Positions 45,044 through 54,081 of a stretch of DNA of 64,000 nt are shown one piece after another (position 1 is the first letter of the stretch; each line of letters starts with the position of its first letter). Where the stretch lies: positions 372,001 through 436,000 of the forward strand of contig NZ_JAHSTV010000001.1 in NCBI RefSeq assembly GCF_019145235.1, given 5' to 3'. The position numbers were made by a program, and so were the translations under genes. A model generated the notes under the pieces. That model was given only the letters and a program-made list of their open reading frames with translations. It made no database searches and was not told the origin of the DNA. Source of the DNA: Pseudomonas farris. Lineage in GTDB: Bacteria; Pseudomonadota; Gammaproteobacteria; Pseudomonadales; Pseudomonadaceae.

Positions 45044-46471
45044 ATGCCCTCGCTGCCTCTTCGCTTGTCTGCACTGTTGCTGGCCCTGGGTCTGAGTGCC
45101 TGCGATGACGCCCCCCGCTTTACCCAGGCCGAACCCGGTGAAGCCCGCTCCGGCGGCAGCGCAACGGTGCGCAAGACCGATCAGAACTCATTCTCCCTGC
45201 CCTCCGCCAATCTGCCGCCGTCACGGCGCGTTGATTTCAGCGTCGGCAACAGTTTCTTTCGCAGCCCTTGGGTGATTGCCCCATCGACCACCACCGCCCG
45301 CGATGGCCTCGGCCCGTTGTTCAATACCAACGCCTGCCAGAACTGCCACATCAAGGACGGGCGCGGTCACCCGCCCGCGCCCGATGCACCGAATGCGGTG
45401 TCGATGCTGGTGCGCCTGTCGATCCCTGATGCGCCGGCCTACGCCGAAGTCATCGAACAACTGGGTGTGGTTCCGGAGCCGGTCTACGGCGGGCAGTTCC
45501 AGGACATGTCGGTACCCGGCGTCGTCCCGGAAGGCAAGGTGCGCGTCGATTACACCCCGGTCCCGGTGCGTTTCAAGGATGGCAGCGAAATCGAGTTGCG
45601 TAAGCCGACCCTGCAGATCACCCAACTCGGCTACGGCCCGATGCACCCCGACACGCGTTTCTCGGCGCGCATCGCACCACCGATGATTGGCCTGGGCTTG
45701 CTTGAAGCGATCCCCGACGAGGCCATTCTGGCCAACGCTGAGGCTCAGGCGCGAGAGAAGAACGGCATCGCCGGACGACCGAACCGGGTCTGGGACGACG
45801 CACAACAGAAAACCGTCCTCGGGCGATTTGGCTGGAAGGCCGGGCAACCGAACCTCAATCAACAAAACGTTCACGCGTTCTCTGGTGATATGGGCCTCAC
45901 GACCAGCCTGAGAACCGTTGATGACTGCACCGACGCGCAAACCGCTTGCAAGCATGCACCCAACGGCAATGGCCCGGATGGTGAGCCGGAAGTCAGCGAT
46001 AACATCCTGCGTCTGGTGCTGTTCTACAGCCGTAACCTCGCGGTACCGGCCCGGCGCGATGTCGGCACGCCGCAAGTGCTGGCCGGCAAGAATCTGTTTT
46101 TCCAGGCGGGATGCCAGTCCTGCCACACCCCGAAATACACCACCGCCGCCAACGCCGCGGAACCTGAATTGGCCAATCAAGTGATTCGCCCTTACAGCGA
46201 CCTGCTGCTGCATGACATGGGCGACGGACTGGCCGACAACCGCACCGAGTTCCAGGCCGGCGGCCGCGACTGGCGTACGCCGCCGTTGTGGGGCATCGGC
46301 TTGACGCAGGCAGTCAGCGGCCACACCCAGTTTTTGCATGACGGCCGCGCCCGTAACCTGCTCGAGGCCGTGCTCTGGCATGGCGGCGAGGCAAAGGCGG
46401 CGCAGCAACAGGTTTTGTCTTTCAATGCCGAGCAGCGCGCGGCATTGCTGGCGTTTTTGAATTCCCTTTAA
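45044..46471 (+). CDS. di-haem lipoprotein, thiol-oxidoreductase-like
   Basis: 475 aa. Lipoprotein signal (PLRLSALLLALGLSAC, Cys20). Two CxxCH haem motifs (ACQNCHIKDGRG, near residue 106, and GCQSCHTPKY) plus a His-rich C-terminal segment (GRDWRTPPLWGIGLTQAVSG; TQFLHDGRARNLLEAVLWHG). Family annotated as di-haem oxidoreductase, COG3488 thiol-oxidoreductase-like; the in vivo acceptor is unknown. AGGA lies 7 bases before the ATG. It is 27 bases before the second imelysin gene and forms a unit with it and the DUF1513 gene. Recalled PA4371. Confidence 0.9.
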   Translation: MPSLPLRLSALLLALGLSACDDAPRFTQAEPGEARSGGSATVRKTDQNSFSLPSANLPPSRRVDFSVGNSFFRSPWVIAPSTTTARDGLGPLFNTNACQNCHIKDGRGHPPAPDAPNAVSMLVRLSIPDAPAYAEVIEQLGVVPEPVYGGQFQDMSVPGVVPEGKVRVDYTPVPVRFKDGSEIELRKPTLQITQLGYGPMHPDTRFSARIAPPMIGLGLLEAIPDEAILANAEAQAREKNGIAGRPNRVWDDAQQKTVLGRFGWKAGQPNLNQQNVHAFSGDMGLTTSLRTVDDCTDAQTACKHAPNGNGPDGEPEVSDNILRLVLFYSRNLAVPARRDVGTPQVLAGKNLFFQAGCQSCHTPKYTTAANAAEPELANQVIRPYSDLLLHDMGDGLADNRTEFQAGGRDWRTPPLWGIGLTQAVSGHTQFLHDGRARNLLEAVLWHGGEAKAAQQQVLSFNAEQRAALLAFLNSL

Positions 46472-46498
46472 TACGTTTTCCTTCAGCGGGAGCCCGAC

Positions 46499-47563
46499 AT
46501 GTTCCGTCCCAAATTGTTGTTCACCAGCCTTGCCGCCCTCGCCCTGGGCGCCTGTTCGCCTCAGGATCCGCAAGCGGTCACGTCGGCGGCCATCGCCAAG
46601 CAAGTAATCCTGCCGACCTACAGCCGCTGGGTCGAGGCCGACCGTCAATTGGCGGTCAGCGCCCTGGCGTTCTGCCAAGGCAAGGAAACCCTGGACACCG
46701 CCCGCGCCGACTTCCTGCACGCGCAGAAAGCCTGGGCCGAGTTGCAACCGCTGCTGATCGGGCCATTGGCCGAGGGCAACCGTTCGTGGCAGGTGCAGTT
46801 CTGGCCGGACAAGAAAAACCTCGTGGGCCGTCAGGTCGAGCAATTGGTGACCGCGCAACCGCAGATCGATGCCGCCGCCCTGACCAAGTCCAGCGTTGTG
46901 GTTCAGGGGCTCTCGGCCTATGAATACATCCTGTTCGACAGCAAGATCGACATGGCCGACAGCGCGCAGAAAGCCAAATACTGCCCACTGCTGACCGCCA
47001 TTGGCGAACGCCAGAAGCAACTGGCCGAAGAGATCCTGTCAGGCTGGAATACCAACGATGGCATGCTCGCGCAGATGAGCAAGTTCCCCAACCAGCGCTA
47101 CGCCGACTCCCACGAAGCGATCGCCGATCTGCTGCGCGTGCAAGTGACGGCGCTGGACACCCTGAAGAAAAAACTCGGCACGCCGATGGGCCGTCAGAGC
47201 AAGGGTACTCCACAGCCGTTCCAGGCCGATGCGTGGCGCAGCCAATCGTCGCTGCAAGGCCTGCAAGCGAGCCTGAGCGCGGCGCAAACCGTTTGGGTCG
47301 GTGTCGACAACAAAGGCTTGCGCGGTCTCTTGCCGAGCGAGCAGAAACCCTTGGCCGACAAGATCGACGCGGCCTATGCAACGTCCCTGAAATTGTTCGC
47401 CAGCAACCAGCGCTCGCTGACCGACATGCTCACCGACGATGCCGGGCGCCAGCAGCTCAACGCGATCTACGACAGCCTCAACGTTGTCCATCGCCTGCAC
47501 GAAGGCGAACTGGCCAAGGCGCTGGGCATCCAACTGGGCTTCAACGCCAACGACGGTGACTGA
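46499..47563 (+). CDS. imelysin-family lipoprotein
   Basis: 354 aa. Lipoprotein signal (LLFTSLAALALGAC, Cys18) and an imelysin domain; the GxHxxE motif is replaced by GLSAYEYILFD (GxSxxE), so the metal-like site differs from the first imelysin. It follows the di-haem gene by 27 bases. Its TGA overlaps the ATG of an unlikely start of the next gene. Recalled PA4372. Confidence 0.88.
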   Translation: MFRPKLLFTSLAALALGACSPQDPQAVTSAAIAKQVILPTYSRWVEADRQLAVSALAFCQGKETLDTARADFLHAQKAWAELQPLLIGPLAEGNRSWQVQFWPDKKNLVGRQVEQLVTAQPQIDAAALTKSSVVVQGLSAYEYILFDSKIDMADSAQKAKYCPLLTAIGERQKQLAEEILSGWNTNDGMLAQMSKFPNQRYADSHEAIADLLRVQVTALDTLKKKLGTPMGRQSKGTPQPFQADAWRSQSSLQGLQASLSAAQTVWVGVDNKGLRGLLPSEQKPLADKIDAAYATSLKLFASNQRSLTDMLTDDAGRQQLNAIYDSLNVVHRLHEGELAKALGIQLGFNANDGD

Positions 47564-47577
47564 TGAGGGCAAGTGCC

Positions 47578-48678
47578 ATGCTGCGACGCCAGGCTCTGAC
47601 GTTAGGGAGTTTGCTGCTGGGTGCGGTGACACTGGGCGGCTGGACGCTGTTCAAGCAAAAGGACAAAAGCCCGCTGCTGCTCTCGGCGCGGGACGATGGT
47701 GACGGCAAGCATTACGCCGTCGGTTATCGGCTGGACGGTACCCGGGTGTTTGCCACCCAGGTCGGCCAGCGTTGCCACGACATCATCAACCACCCGACGC
47801 TGCCGATAGCGCTGTTCGTCGCTCGACGTCCCGGCACCGAGAGTTACCTGATCGATCTGCGCGACGGCACGTTGCTGCAAACCGTGGTGTCGCAGCCGAA
47901 CCGGCACTTCTACGGTCACGCGGTGATTCATCAGAGCGGCGACTGGTTGTACGCCACCGAAAACGACACCTCCGATCCGGGCCGTGGCCTGCTCGGTGTG
48001 TATAAGTTCGAAGGTGAGCGACTGGTGCACAGCGGCGAGCTTTCCACCCACGGTGTCGGCCCGCATCAGGTGTCGTGGATGCCCGATGGCGAGACGCTGA
48101 TTGTGGCCAACGGTGGCATTCGCACCGAGGCCGAAAGCCGGGTCGAGATGAACCTCAACGCGATGGAGCCGAGCCTGGTGTTGATGCAGCGCGATGGCAC
48201 ATTGTTGAGCAAGGAAACACTGGCCCAGCAGATGAACAGCGTGCGGCACTTGGGCGTCGCCAGCGATGGCACCATCGTCGCCGGCCAGCAGTTCATGGGC
48301 GCTGCCCACGAGTCATCGGAGCTGCTGGCGATCAAGCGGCCCGGCCAACCGTTCGTGGCGTTCCCGGTGCCCGAGCATCAGTTGCAGGCCATGGGGCATT
48401 ACACCGCCAGCGTCGCCATACACAGTGAACTGCGTCTGGTCGCCCTGACCGCGCCGCGGGGCAACCGCTTTTTTATCTGGGACCTGGATAGCGGTGAAGT
48501 ACGCCTGGATGCGCCACTTCCCGATTGCGCAGGTGTCGGGGCCGTGGCCGATGGTTTTGTCGTGACCTCCGGTCAAGGACGATGCCGGTACTACGATTGC
48601 CGCCAGACAACTCTTGTCGCAAAACCTCTGGAGTTGCCTGCCGGGCTCTGGGACAACCATCTTCATCTGATGGTTTAA
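47578..48678 (+). CDS. DUF1513 beta-propeller protein
   Basis: 366 aa. Twin-arginine-like start (MLRRQALTLGSLLLGAVTLG), then repeats of WD/propeller type (HYAVGYRLDGTRVFATQVG, GHAVIHQSGDWLYATENDTS, VSWMPDGETLIVANGGIRTE). DUF1513 proteins occur beside imelysin genes; function unknown, probably periplasmic. GAGGG lies 8-9 bases before the ATG at 47578, 15 bases inside a longer frame. Last gene of the cluster. Recalled PA4373. Confidence 0.85.
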   Translation: MLRRQALTLGSLLLGAVTLGGWTLFKQKDKSPLLLSARDDGDGKHYAVGYRLDGTRVFATQVGQRCHDIINHPTLPIALFVARRPGTESYLIDLRDGTLLQTVVSQPNRHFYGHAVIHQSGDWLYATENDTSDPGRGLLGVYKFEGERLVHSGELSTHGVGPHQVSWMPDGETLIVANGGIRTEAESRVEMNLNAMEPSLVLMQRDGTLLSKETLAQQMNSVRHLGVASDGTIVAGQQFMGAAHESSELLAIKRPGQPFVAFPVPEHQLQAMGHYTASVAIHSELRLVALTAPRGNRFFIWDLDSGEVRLDAPLPDCAGVGAVADGFVVTSGQGRCRYYDCRQTTLVAKPLELPAGLWDNHLHLMV

Positions 48679-48751
48679 AAGATCGCCGCCTGTGGCAGCT
48701 CCTACAGGGGAATGCGTACCTGCAGGAGCTGCCGCAGGCGGCGATCTTTTT
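48677..48751 (+). terminator. family D palindrome acting as terminator
   Basis: AAAAGATCGCCGCCTG pairs with CAGGCGGCGATCTTTTT, with an inner pair GCAGCTCCTAC/GTACCTGCAGGAGCTGC around it; the right arm ends in Ts. Directly behind the DUF1513 stop codon and before the mexV promoter region. Confidence 0.75.
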
Positions 48752-48847
48752 CGTAAGATCACGCAAAAAACATCCATTGGAATCCCCCTCACACTCGGAG
48801 TAATGTTCCCGCCTGTCTCACCTGATTTTCTCCAAGGAACTGGAAAT

Positions 48848-49996
48848 ATGCTGCGTCGCCGCATGCTGATCATGTTGGGTGTTGTTCTGCTAATCGTGCT
48901 GGTCCTGGCCGGTTACAAAGCCTTCTCCATCTATACGATGATGCAGGGCTTCTCCGCGCCGAAACCGCCGATAAGCGTCGCCGTGGCCACCGCCACCGAA
49001 CGTCCGTGGCAAAGCCGTTTGCCAACGGTCGGCACCCTCACGGCGCTGCAAGGGGTCGACCTGAGCCTGGAGATCGCCGGTACCGTCAAGGAGGTACAGT
49101 TCGAGTCGGGGCAGAAGGTCAAGGCCGGTCAGCCAATCCTGCAACTCGATACCGCCGTTGAAACTGCCCTGCTGGCAACCGCTCAAGCCGACCTGGGACT
49201 GGCGCAATTGGATTACGGACGCGGCAGCCAATTGGTGGGCAGCCAGGCTATTTCCAAAGGCGAGTTCGACCGACTCTCGGCGGTGTTGCAAAAGAGCCGG
49301 GCCACGGTCAATCAACTCAAGGCGGCACTGGAAAGAAAACGCATCCTCGCTCCGTTCAGCGGGACCATCGGCATTCGTCAGGTAGACGTCGGCGACTACG
49401 TGGCCAGCGGCACGATGATCGCCACCCTGCAAGACCTCAGCAGCCTCTACGTCGACTTCTTTGTACCCGAACAGGCCGTGCCGAAAATCGCCCTTGGCCA
49501 ACCGGTACAGGTCATTGTCTCAGCCTACCCGACAGAGCACTTCCCCGGCACCATCAGCGCGATCAACCCGAAAGTCGAGAACAGCACCCGCAACGTGATG
49601 GTACGCGCCACCCTGGCCAACCCCGATGGCAAGTTGCTGCCGGGAATGTTCGCCAGCCTGCAGGTGCTGTTGCCCGATCCGCAACCACGCATCGTCGTGC
49701 CGGAAAGCGCGATCACCTACACCCTTTATGGCAACTCGCTGTACGTCGTTGCGCAGAAAAAGGCCGAAGACGGCAGCCTCGAAAAAGACGACAAGGGTGA
49801 GCCGATTCTGATCGCCGAGCGGCGCTTCATCGAAACCGGTGAGCGCCGCGACGCAATGGTCATGATCACCAAAGGCGTGCAGAACGGCGAAAAAGTGGTC
49901 ACGGGGGGCCAGATCAAACTGGACCACGGCGCGCACATTGCCATCAGCGACGACAAGACCCTAGCCGAGAAGAGCAGTCAGCCGCGCGCTGACTGA
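48848..49996 (+). CDS. mexV: RND efflux adaptor MexV
   Basis: 382 aa membrane fusion protein. N-terminal membrane anchor (MLIMLGVVLLIVLVLAGYKA), no lipobox; then biotinyl-lipoyl-like halves (VGTLTALQGVDLSLEIAGTV... FESGQKVKAGQPILQLDTAV) and the second half (ILAPFSGTIGIRQVDVGDYV). It bridges the inner membrane pump to an outer membrane channel. AAGGAA lies upstream of the ATG at 48848. Followed by the pump gene after 13 bases. Recalled PA4374. Confidence 0.9.
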   Translation: MLRRRMLIMLGVVLLIVLVLAGYKAFSIYTMMQGFSAPKPPISVAVATATERPWQSRLPTVGTLTALQGVDLSLEIAGTVKEVQFESGQKVKAGQPILQLDTAVETALLATAQADLGLAQLDYGRGSQLVGSQAISKGEFDRLSAVLQKSRATVNQLKAALERKRILAPFSGTIGIRQVDVGDYVASGTMIATLQDLSSLYVDFFVPEQAVPKIALGQPVQVIVSAYPTEHFPGTISAINPKVENSTRNVMVRATLANPDGKLLPGMFASLQVLLPDPQPRIVVPESAITYTLYGNSLYVVAQKKAEDGSLEKDDKGEPILIAERRFIETGERRDAMVMITKGVQNGEKVVTGGQIKLDHGAHIAISDDKTLAEKSSQPRAD

Positions 49997-50009
49997 TCAA
50001 GGAATCCCC

Positions 50010-53000
50010 ATGGCTTTTACCGACCCGTTCATCCGCCGCCCGGTGCTCGCCACCGTGGTCAGCCTGTTGATTGTGCTGCTGGGCTTCCAGGCCTGGAGCA
50101 AATTGCCGCTGCGCCAATACCCGCAAATGGAAAACGCCCTGATCACGGTGACCACCGCTTACCCCGGGGCCAACGCCGAAACCATCCAGGGTTACATCAC
50201 CCAACCGATGCAGCAGAGCCTGGCCAGTGCCGAAGGCATCGACTACATGACCTCGGTCAGTCGCCAGAACTTCTCGGTGATCTCGATCTACGCGCGCATC
50301 GGCTCCAACAGCGACCGCTTGTTCACCGAACTGCTGGCCAAGGCCAACGAGGTCAAGAACCAGCTGCCCCAAGACGCCGAAGACCCGGTGCTGAGCAAGG
50401 AAGCTGCCGACGCTTCAGCGCTGATGTACATCAGTTTCTTCAGCGACGAGCTGAGCAATCCGCAGATCACCGATTACCTGTCACGGGTCATCCAGCCGAA
50501 ACTGGCGACCCTGCCGGGCATGGCCGAAGCCGAGATTCTCGGCAACCAGGTGTTCGCCATGCGCCTGTGGCTGGACCCGGTGAAACTCGCCGGTTTCGGC
50601 CTGAGCGCCAGCGACGTGACCAATGCCGTGCGCCAGTACAACTTCCTCTCCGCCGCCGGCGAAGTGAAAGGCGAGTATGTGGTCACCAGTATCAACGCCA
50701 ACACCGAACTCAAATCCGCCGAGGCCTTTGGCGCGATCCCGCTCAAGGTAGAGGGCGACAGTCGCGTACTGCTGCGGGACGTGGCGCGGGTCGAGATGGG
50801 CGCGGAGAACTACAACACCATCAGTTCCTTCGGCGGCACGCCCTCGGTGTACATCGGCATCAAGGCTACCCCAGGCGCCAACCCGCTGGACGTGATCAGG
50901 GAAGTGCGCAAGATCATGCCAGAGCTGGAAGCCCAGCTGCCGCCGAACCTGAAAGGTGAAATCGCCTACGACGCCACGCTGTTTATCCAGGCCTCCATCG
51001 ACGAAGTGGTGAAAACCCTGTTCGAAGCGGTGCTGATCGTGATCGTGGTGGTGTTCCTGTTCCTCGGCGCCCTGCGCTCGGTGGTGATCCCGGTGGTCAC
51101 CATTCCGCTGTCGATGATCGGCGTGATGTTCTTCATGCAGATGATGGGCTACTCGATCAATCTGCTGACCTTGCTGGCGATGGTATTGGCCATCGGGCTG
51201 GTGGTGGACGACGCCATCGTGGTGGTGGAAAACATCCATCGGCACATTGAAGAAGGCAAGACACCGCTGGATGCCGCGCTTGAAGGCGCTGCCGAAATCG
51301 CCATGCCGGTGGTGTCGATGACCATTACCCTGGCGGCGGTCTATGCGCCGATCGGCTTCCTGACCGGCCTGACGGGGGCGCTATTCAAGGAGTTCGCCCT
51401 GACCCTGGCCGGGGCGGTGGTGATTTCCGGCGTCGTAGCCCTGACGCTGTCGCCGATGATGTGCGCCCTGCTGTTGCGCCACGATGAAAACCCTACCGGC
51501 CTTGCCCATCGCCTGGACGTGATCTTCGAAGGCCTCAAGCGCCGTTACCAGAGTGTGCTTCATGGCACCCTCAACACCCGGCCGGTGGTGCTGGTGTTCG
51601 CGGTGATCGTGCTCTGCCTGATTCCGGTGCTGCTCAAATTCACCCAGTCGGAACTGGCGCCGGACGAGGACCAGGGCGTCATCTTCATGATGGCCAGTGC
51701 CCCGCAACCGGCCAACCTCGACTACCTGAACACCTACACCGACGAGTTCCTCGCGATTTTCAAGGAGTTCCCCGAGTATTACTCCTCGTTCCAGATCAAT
51801 GGTTTCAACGGCGTGCAATCGGGGATCGGCGGCTTCCTGCTCAAACCCTGGAACGAACGCGACCGGACACAGATGCAGATCCTGCCCGAGGTCCAAAGCA
51901 AGCTGGAGAACATTCCCGGATTGCAAATCTTCGGCTTCAATCTGCCTTCCCTGCCGGGCACCGGCGAAGGTTTGCCATTTCAATTCGTGATCAACTCGGC
52001 CAACACTTATGAGTCATTGTTGGAAGTGATGGATCGGGTGAAAAAAAGAGCGATGGAATCCGGCAAGTTTGCCTTTGTCGACGTCGACCTGGCCTTCGAC
52101 AAGCCTGAAGTCGTGGTGGATATCGATCGCGCCAAGGCTGCACAGATGGGTGTATCAATGCAGGACCTGGGCGGCACCCTCGCAACGTTGCTGGGTGAAG
52201 CGGAGATCAACCGTTTCACCATCGAAGGCCGCAGCTACAAAGTCATTGCGCAGGTGGAACGGCCCTTCCGGGATAACCCCGACTGGCTGAACCATTACTA
52301 CGTCAAGAACACCAAGGGCGAATTGCTGCCCCTATCGACCCTGATCACCGTGACCGACCGGGCGCGACCGCGTCAGTTGAACCAGTTCCAGCAACTCAAC
52401 GCGGCAATTCTTTCGGGGGTCCCGCTGGTCAGCATGGGTGAAGCCATCGACACCGTGCGCCAGATCGCCCGGGAAGAAGCGCCAGCGGGTTATGCCGTCG
52501 ACTATGCCGGTGCATCACGGCAGTACGTTCAGGAAGGCAGCGCGCTGTGGGTCACCTTTGCCCTGGCGCTGGCGATCATCTTCCTGGTGCTGGCGGCCCA
52601 GTTCGAAAGCTTCCGCGACCCACTGGTGATTCTGGTGACCGTGCCGCTGTCGATCTGCGGCGCATTGATCCCGCTGTTCCTTGGCTGGTCGAGCATGAAC
52701 ATCTATACCCAGGTGGGATTGGTGACGTTGATCGGGCTGATCAGCAAGCACGGGATTCTGATCGTTCAGTTCGCCAACCAGTTACGCAACGAGAAGGGGC
52801 TGTCGCCTCGCGAAGCGGTGGAGGAAGCGGCGGCCATTCGCCTGCGTCCGGTGTTGATGACCACGGCGGCGATGGTGTTCGGCATGGTGCCGTTGATCAT
52901 CGCCACGGGCGCGGGGGCGGTCAGCCGGTTCGACATCGGCACGGTGATCGCGACGGGGATGTCGATCGGGACGCTGTTCACTTTGTTCGTGTTGCCGTGC

Positions 53001-53036
53001 ATCTACACGTTGCTGGCCAAGCCTGATAAGCCCTGA
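50010..53036 (+). CDS. mexW: RND multidrug efflux pump MexW
   Basis: 1008 aa, the usual length. Begins MAFTDPFIRRPVLATVVSLL, with the transmembrane proton relay Asp pair seen in the fourth helix region (MVLAIGLVVDDAIVVVENIH) and the two large periplasmic loops. Proton-driven export of drugs and dyes with MexV. No outer-membrane factor gene follows; MexVW in P. aeruginosa works with OprM encoded elsewhere. GGAA lies upstream of the ATG. Recalled PA4375. Confidence 0.95.
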   Translation: MAFTDPFIRRPVLATVVSLLIVLLGFQAWSKLPLRQYPQMENALITVTTAYPGANAETIQGYITQPMQQSLASAEGIDYMTSVSRQNFSVISIYARIGSNSDRLFTELLAKANEVKNQLPQDAEDPVLSKEAADASALMYISFFSDELSNPQITDYLSRVIQPKLATLPGMAEAEILGNQVFAMRLWLDPVKLAGFGLSASDVTNAVRQYNFLSAAGEVKGEYVVTSINANTELKSAEAFGAIPLKVEGDSRVLLRDVARVEMGAENYNTISSFGGTPSVYIGIKATPGANPLDVIREVRKIMPELEAQLPPNLKGEIAYDATLFIQASIDEVVKTLFEAVLIVIVVVFLFLGALRSVVIPVVTIPLSMIGVMFFMQMMGYSINLLTLLAMVLAIGLVVDDAIVVVENIHRHIEEGKTPLDAALEGAAEIAMPVVSMTITLAAVYAPIGFLTGLTGALFKEFALTLAGAVVISGVVALTLSPMMCALLLRHDENPTGLAHRLDVIFEGLKRRYQSVLHGTLNTRPVVLVFAVIVLCLIPVLLKFTQSELAPDEDQGVIFMMASAPQPANLDYLNTYTDEFLAIFKEFPEYYSSFQINGFNGVQSGIGGFLLKPWNERDRTQMQILPEVQSKLENIPGLQIFGFNLPSLPGTGEGLPFQFVINSANTYESLLEVMDRVKKRAMESGKFAFVDVDLAFDKPEVVVDIDRAKAAQMGVSMQDLGGTLATLLGEAEINRFTIEGRSYKVIAQVERPFRDNPDWLNHYYVKNTKGELLPLSTLITVTDRARPRQLNQFQQLNAAILSGVPLVSMGEAIDTVRQIAREEAPAGYAVDYAGASRQYVQEGSALWVTFALALAIIFLVLAAQFESFRDPLVILVTVPLSICGALIPLFLGWSSMNIYTQVGLVTLIGLISKHGILIVQFANQLRNEKGLSPREAVEEAAAIRLRPVLMTTAAMVFGMVPLIIATGAGAVSRFDIGTVIATGMSIGTLFTLFVLPCIYTLLAKPDKP

Positions 53037-53085
53037 AGAACACAACATATCCCTGTGGGAGCGCAAGACTTGAGCCATCGGACAC

Positions 53086-53115
53086 AAAAAAGGCCTCGCA
53101 TCTGCGAGGCCTTTT
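53086..53115. terminator. bidirectional terminator between mexW and the ColR operon
   Basis: AAGGCCTCGCA/TGCGAGGCCTT with a two-base centre; five As before and Ts after. It serves mexW on the plus strand and the small exported protein gene on the minus strand. Confidence 0.92.
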
Positions 53116-53133
53116 ATTTGGGCTTTAATCTGT

Positions 53134-53361
53134 TCAACTCTGTGGCCTCAGTCCCTGAGAAAGTCCGAACATGAACAGCAACAAGTCATGATCGGGTTGA
53201 GTCCCCACGGGTGCTTTGGCAACCCGGGGCAATGGACAATGCGCGTCACCGTGCACGGAGCTCAGGACTTGAGTGCGGGGCTGCTCCCAGGCCGCCACCG
53301 CCAATGAAGCAACTGCCAAGGCTCCGGCTAAAAACAAACCTCGTGCAATTTCGAGTTTCAT
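53134..53361 (-). CDS. small exported protein, last gene of ColR-linked operon
   Basis: 75 aa. Basic start, signal peptide (MKLEIARGLFLAGALAVASL, AVAA cleavage) and a 50-residue mature region with one Cys, ending in LFMFGLSQGLRPQS. I do not recognise a domain. AAGG lies 10 bases upstream. It starts 2 bases after the stop of the InaA-type gene, so it is co-transcribed with it and with the methyltransferase, as in the recalled P. putida three-gene locus next to colRS. Confidence 0.75.
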   Translation of the reverse strand: MKLEIARGLFLAGALAVASLAVAAWEQPRTQVLSSVHGDAHCPLPRVAKAPVGTQPDHDLLLFMFGLSQGLRPQS

Positions 53362-53363
53362 TG

Positions 53364-54077
53364 TTATAAGCCTTTGATAGCGCTGCCAAACGCCGTCTCA
53401 TAAAAATAGACGAGTTTTTTCCAGTCTGTATCGCTGAACGACGAGTGGCGACGCAGTTGTTTAAGGTCATGGGCCGCCGCTTGACGAGCGGTCAAACGCT
53501 GCCGACATTTCTCCAGATCAATCAAGGCAGTTTCGACCTTGGCTGACTCGCCCTCGCTGGCGACCCGCACGAATACGTGCTTGATGTAGAGGCAGCTGTG
53601 CTGCCAACGGCCTTTGTGCATGCGGGCCAGGTTGTCGGCCAGATCCTTCAATACGCGATCATGCACCGCCTCACCGTAACGCTCGCGACCGCCAGCCGCG
53701 TACCAGTGTTCGATTTCCTCGAAGCCATCCAGGGACTTGGTCACCAGCAATGCGCGCCATTTATGCACGGGATCGCGCTGTGCCCCGCAAAAAACGATTT
53801 CCGGAACACGAACGTCGAGCAGGCGCAGGCCAATGAGCGCATCGCGCTCGCGCAACACTGTCGGCCGGCCGAACGGGTGTAACGCGCTGCGATAGATATG
53901 CCCGGTTTGACGCTTGGTGTAGAGCAGCTGTCCATCACTGCCCATGACGCGCTGCACGCCACTTTCGCCACCACGACGGACGTTGGGTTCTTCTACCCAT
54001 TCACCGCGCAGGTTCCAGAAGTAGTCGAAGCGGTCCTGAGAAGCAACTTCCGTTTGTGCTGCATACTGCACTGCCAT
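53364..54077 (-). CDS. inaA: InaA-type lipopolysaccharide kinase family protein
   Basis: 237 aa, protein-kinase-like fold of the WaaP/InaA (lipopolysaccharide kinase) group: LLYTKRQTGHIYRSALHPFG with the ATP-binding Lys, LADNLARMHKGRWQHSCLYI near the catalytic loop, and ALIDLEKCRQRL with the metal Asp. Probably phosphorylates a sugar of lipopolysaccharide core. AGAGG lies 7-8 bases upstream and overlaps the methyltransferase stop (4 bases between). Middle gene of the ColR-linked operon. Also called wapQ-like in P. fluorescens WCS365, where ColRS controls this gene. Recalled PA4378. Confidence 0.88.
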   Translation of the reverse strand: MAVQYAAQTEVASQDRFDYFWNLRGEWVEEPNVRRGGESGVQRVMGSDGQLLYTKRQTGHIYRSALHPFGRPTVLRERDALIGLRLLDVRVPEIVFCGAQRDPVHKWRALLVTKSLDGFEEIEHWYAAGGRERYGEAVHDRVLKDLADNLARMHKGRWQHSCLYIKHVFVRVASEGESAKVETALIDLEKCRQRLTARQAAAHDLKQLRRHSSFSDTDWKKLVYFYETAFGSAIKGL

Positions 54078-54081
54078 CTTG

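Noticed and set aside
45221..47020. 599-codon open frame on the minus strand over the di-haem and imelysin genes
   Set aside because: Spans two real genes on the other strand; no protein-like motif.
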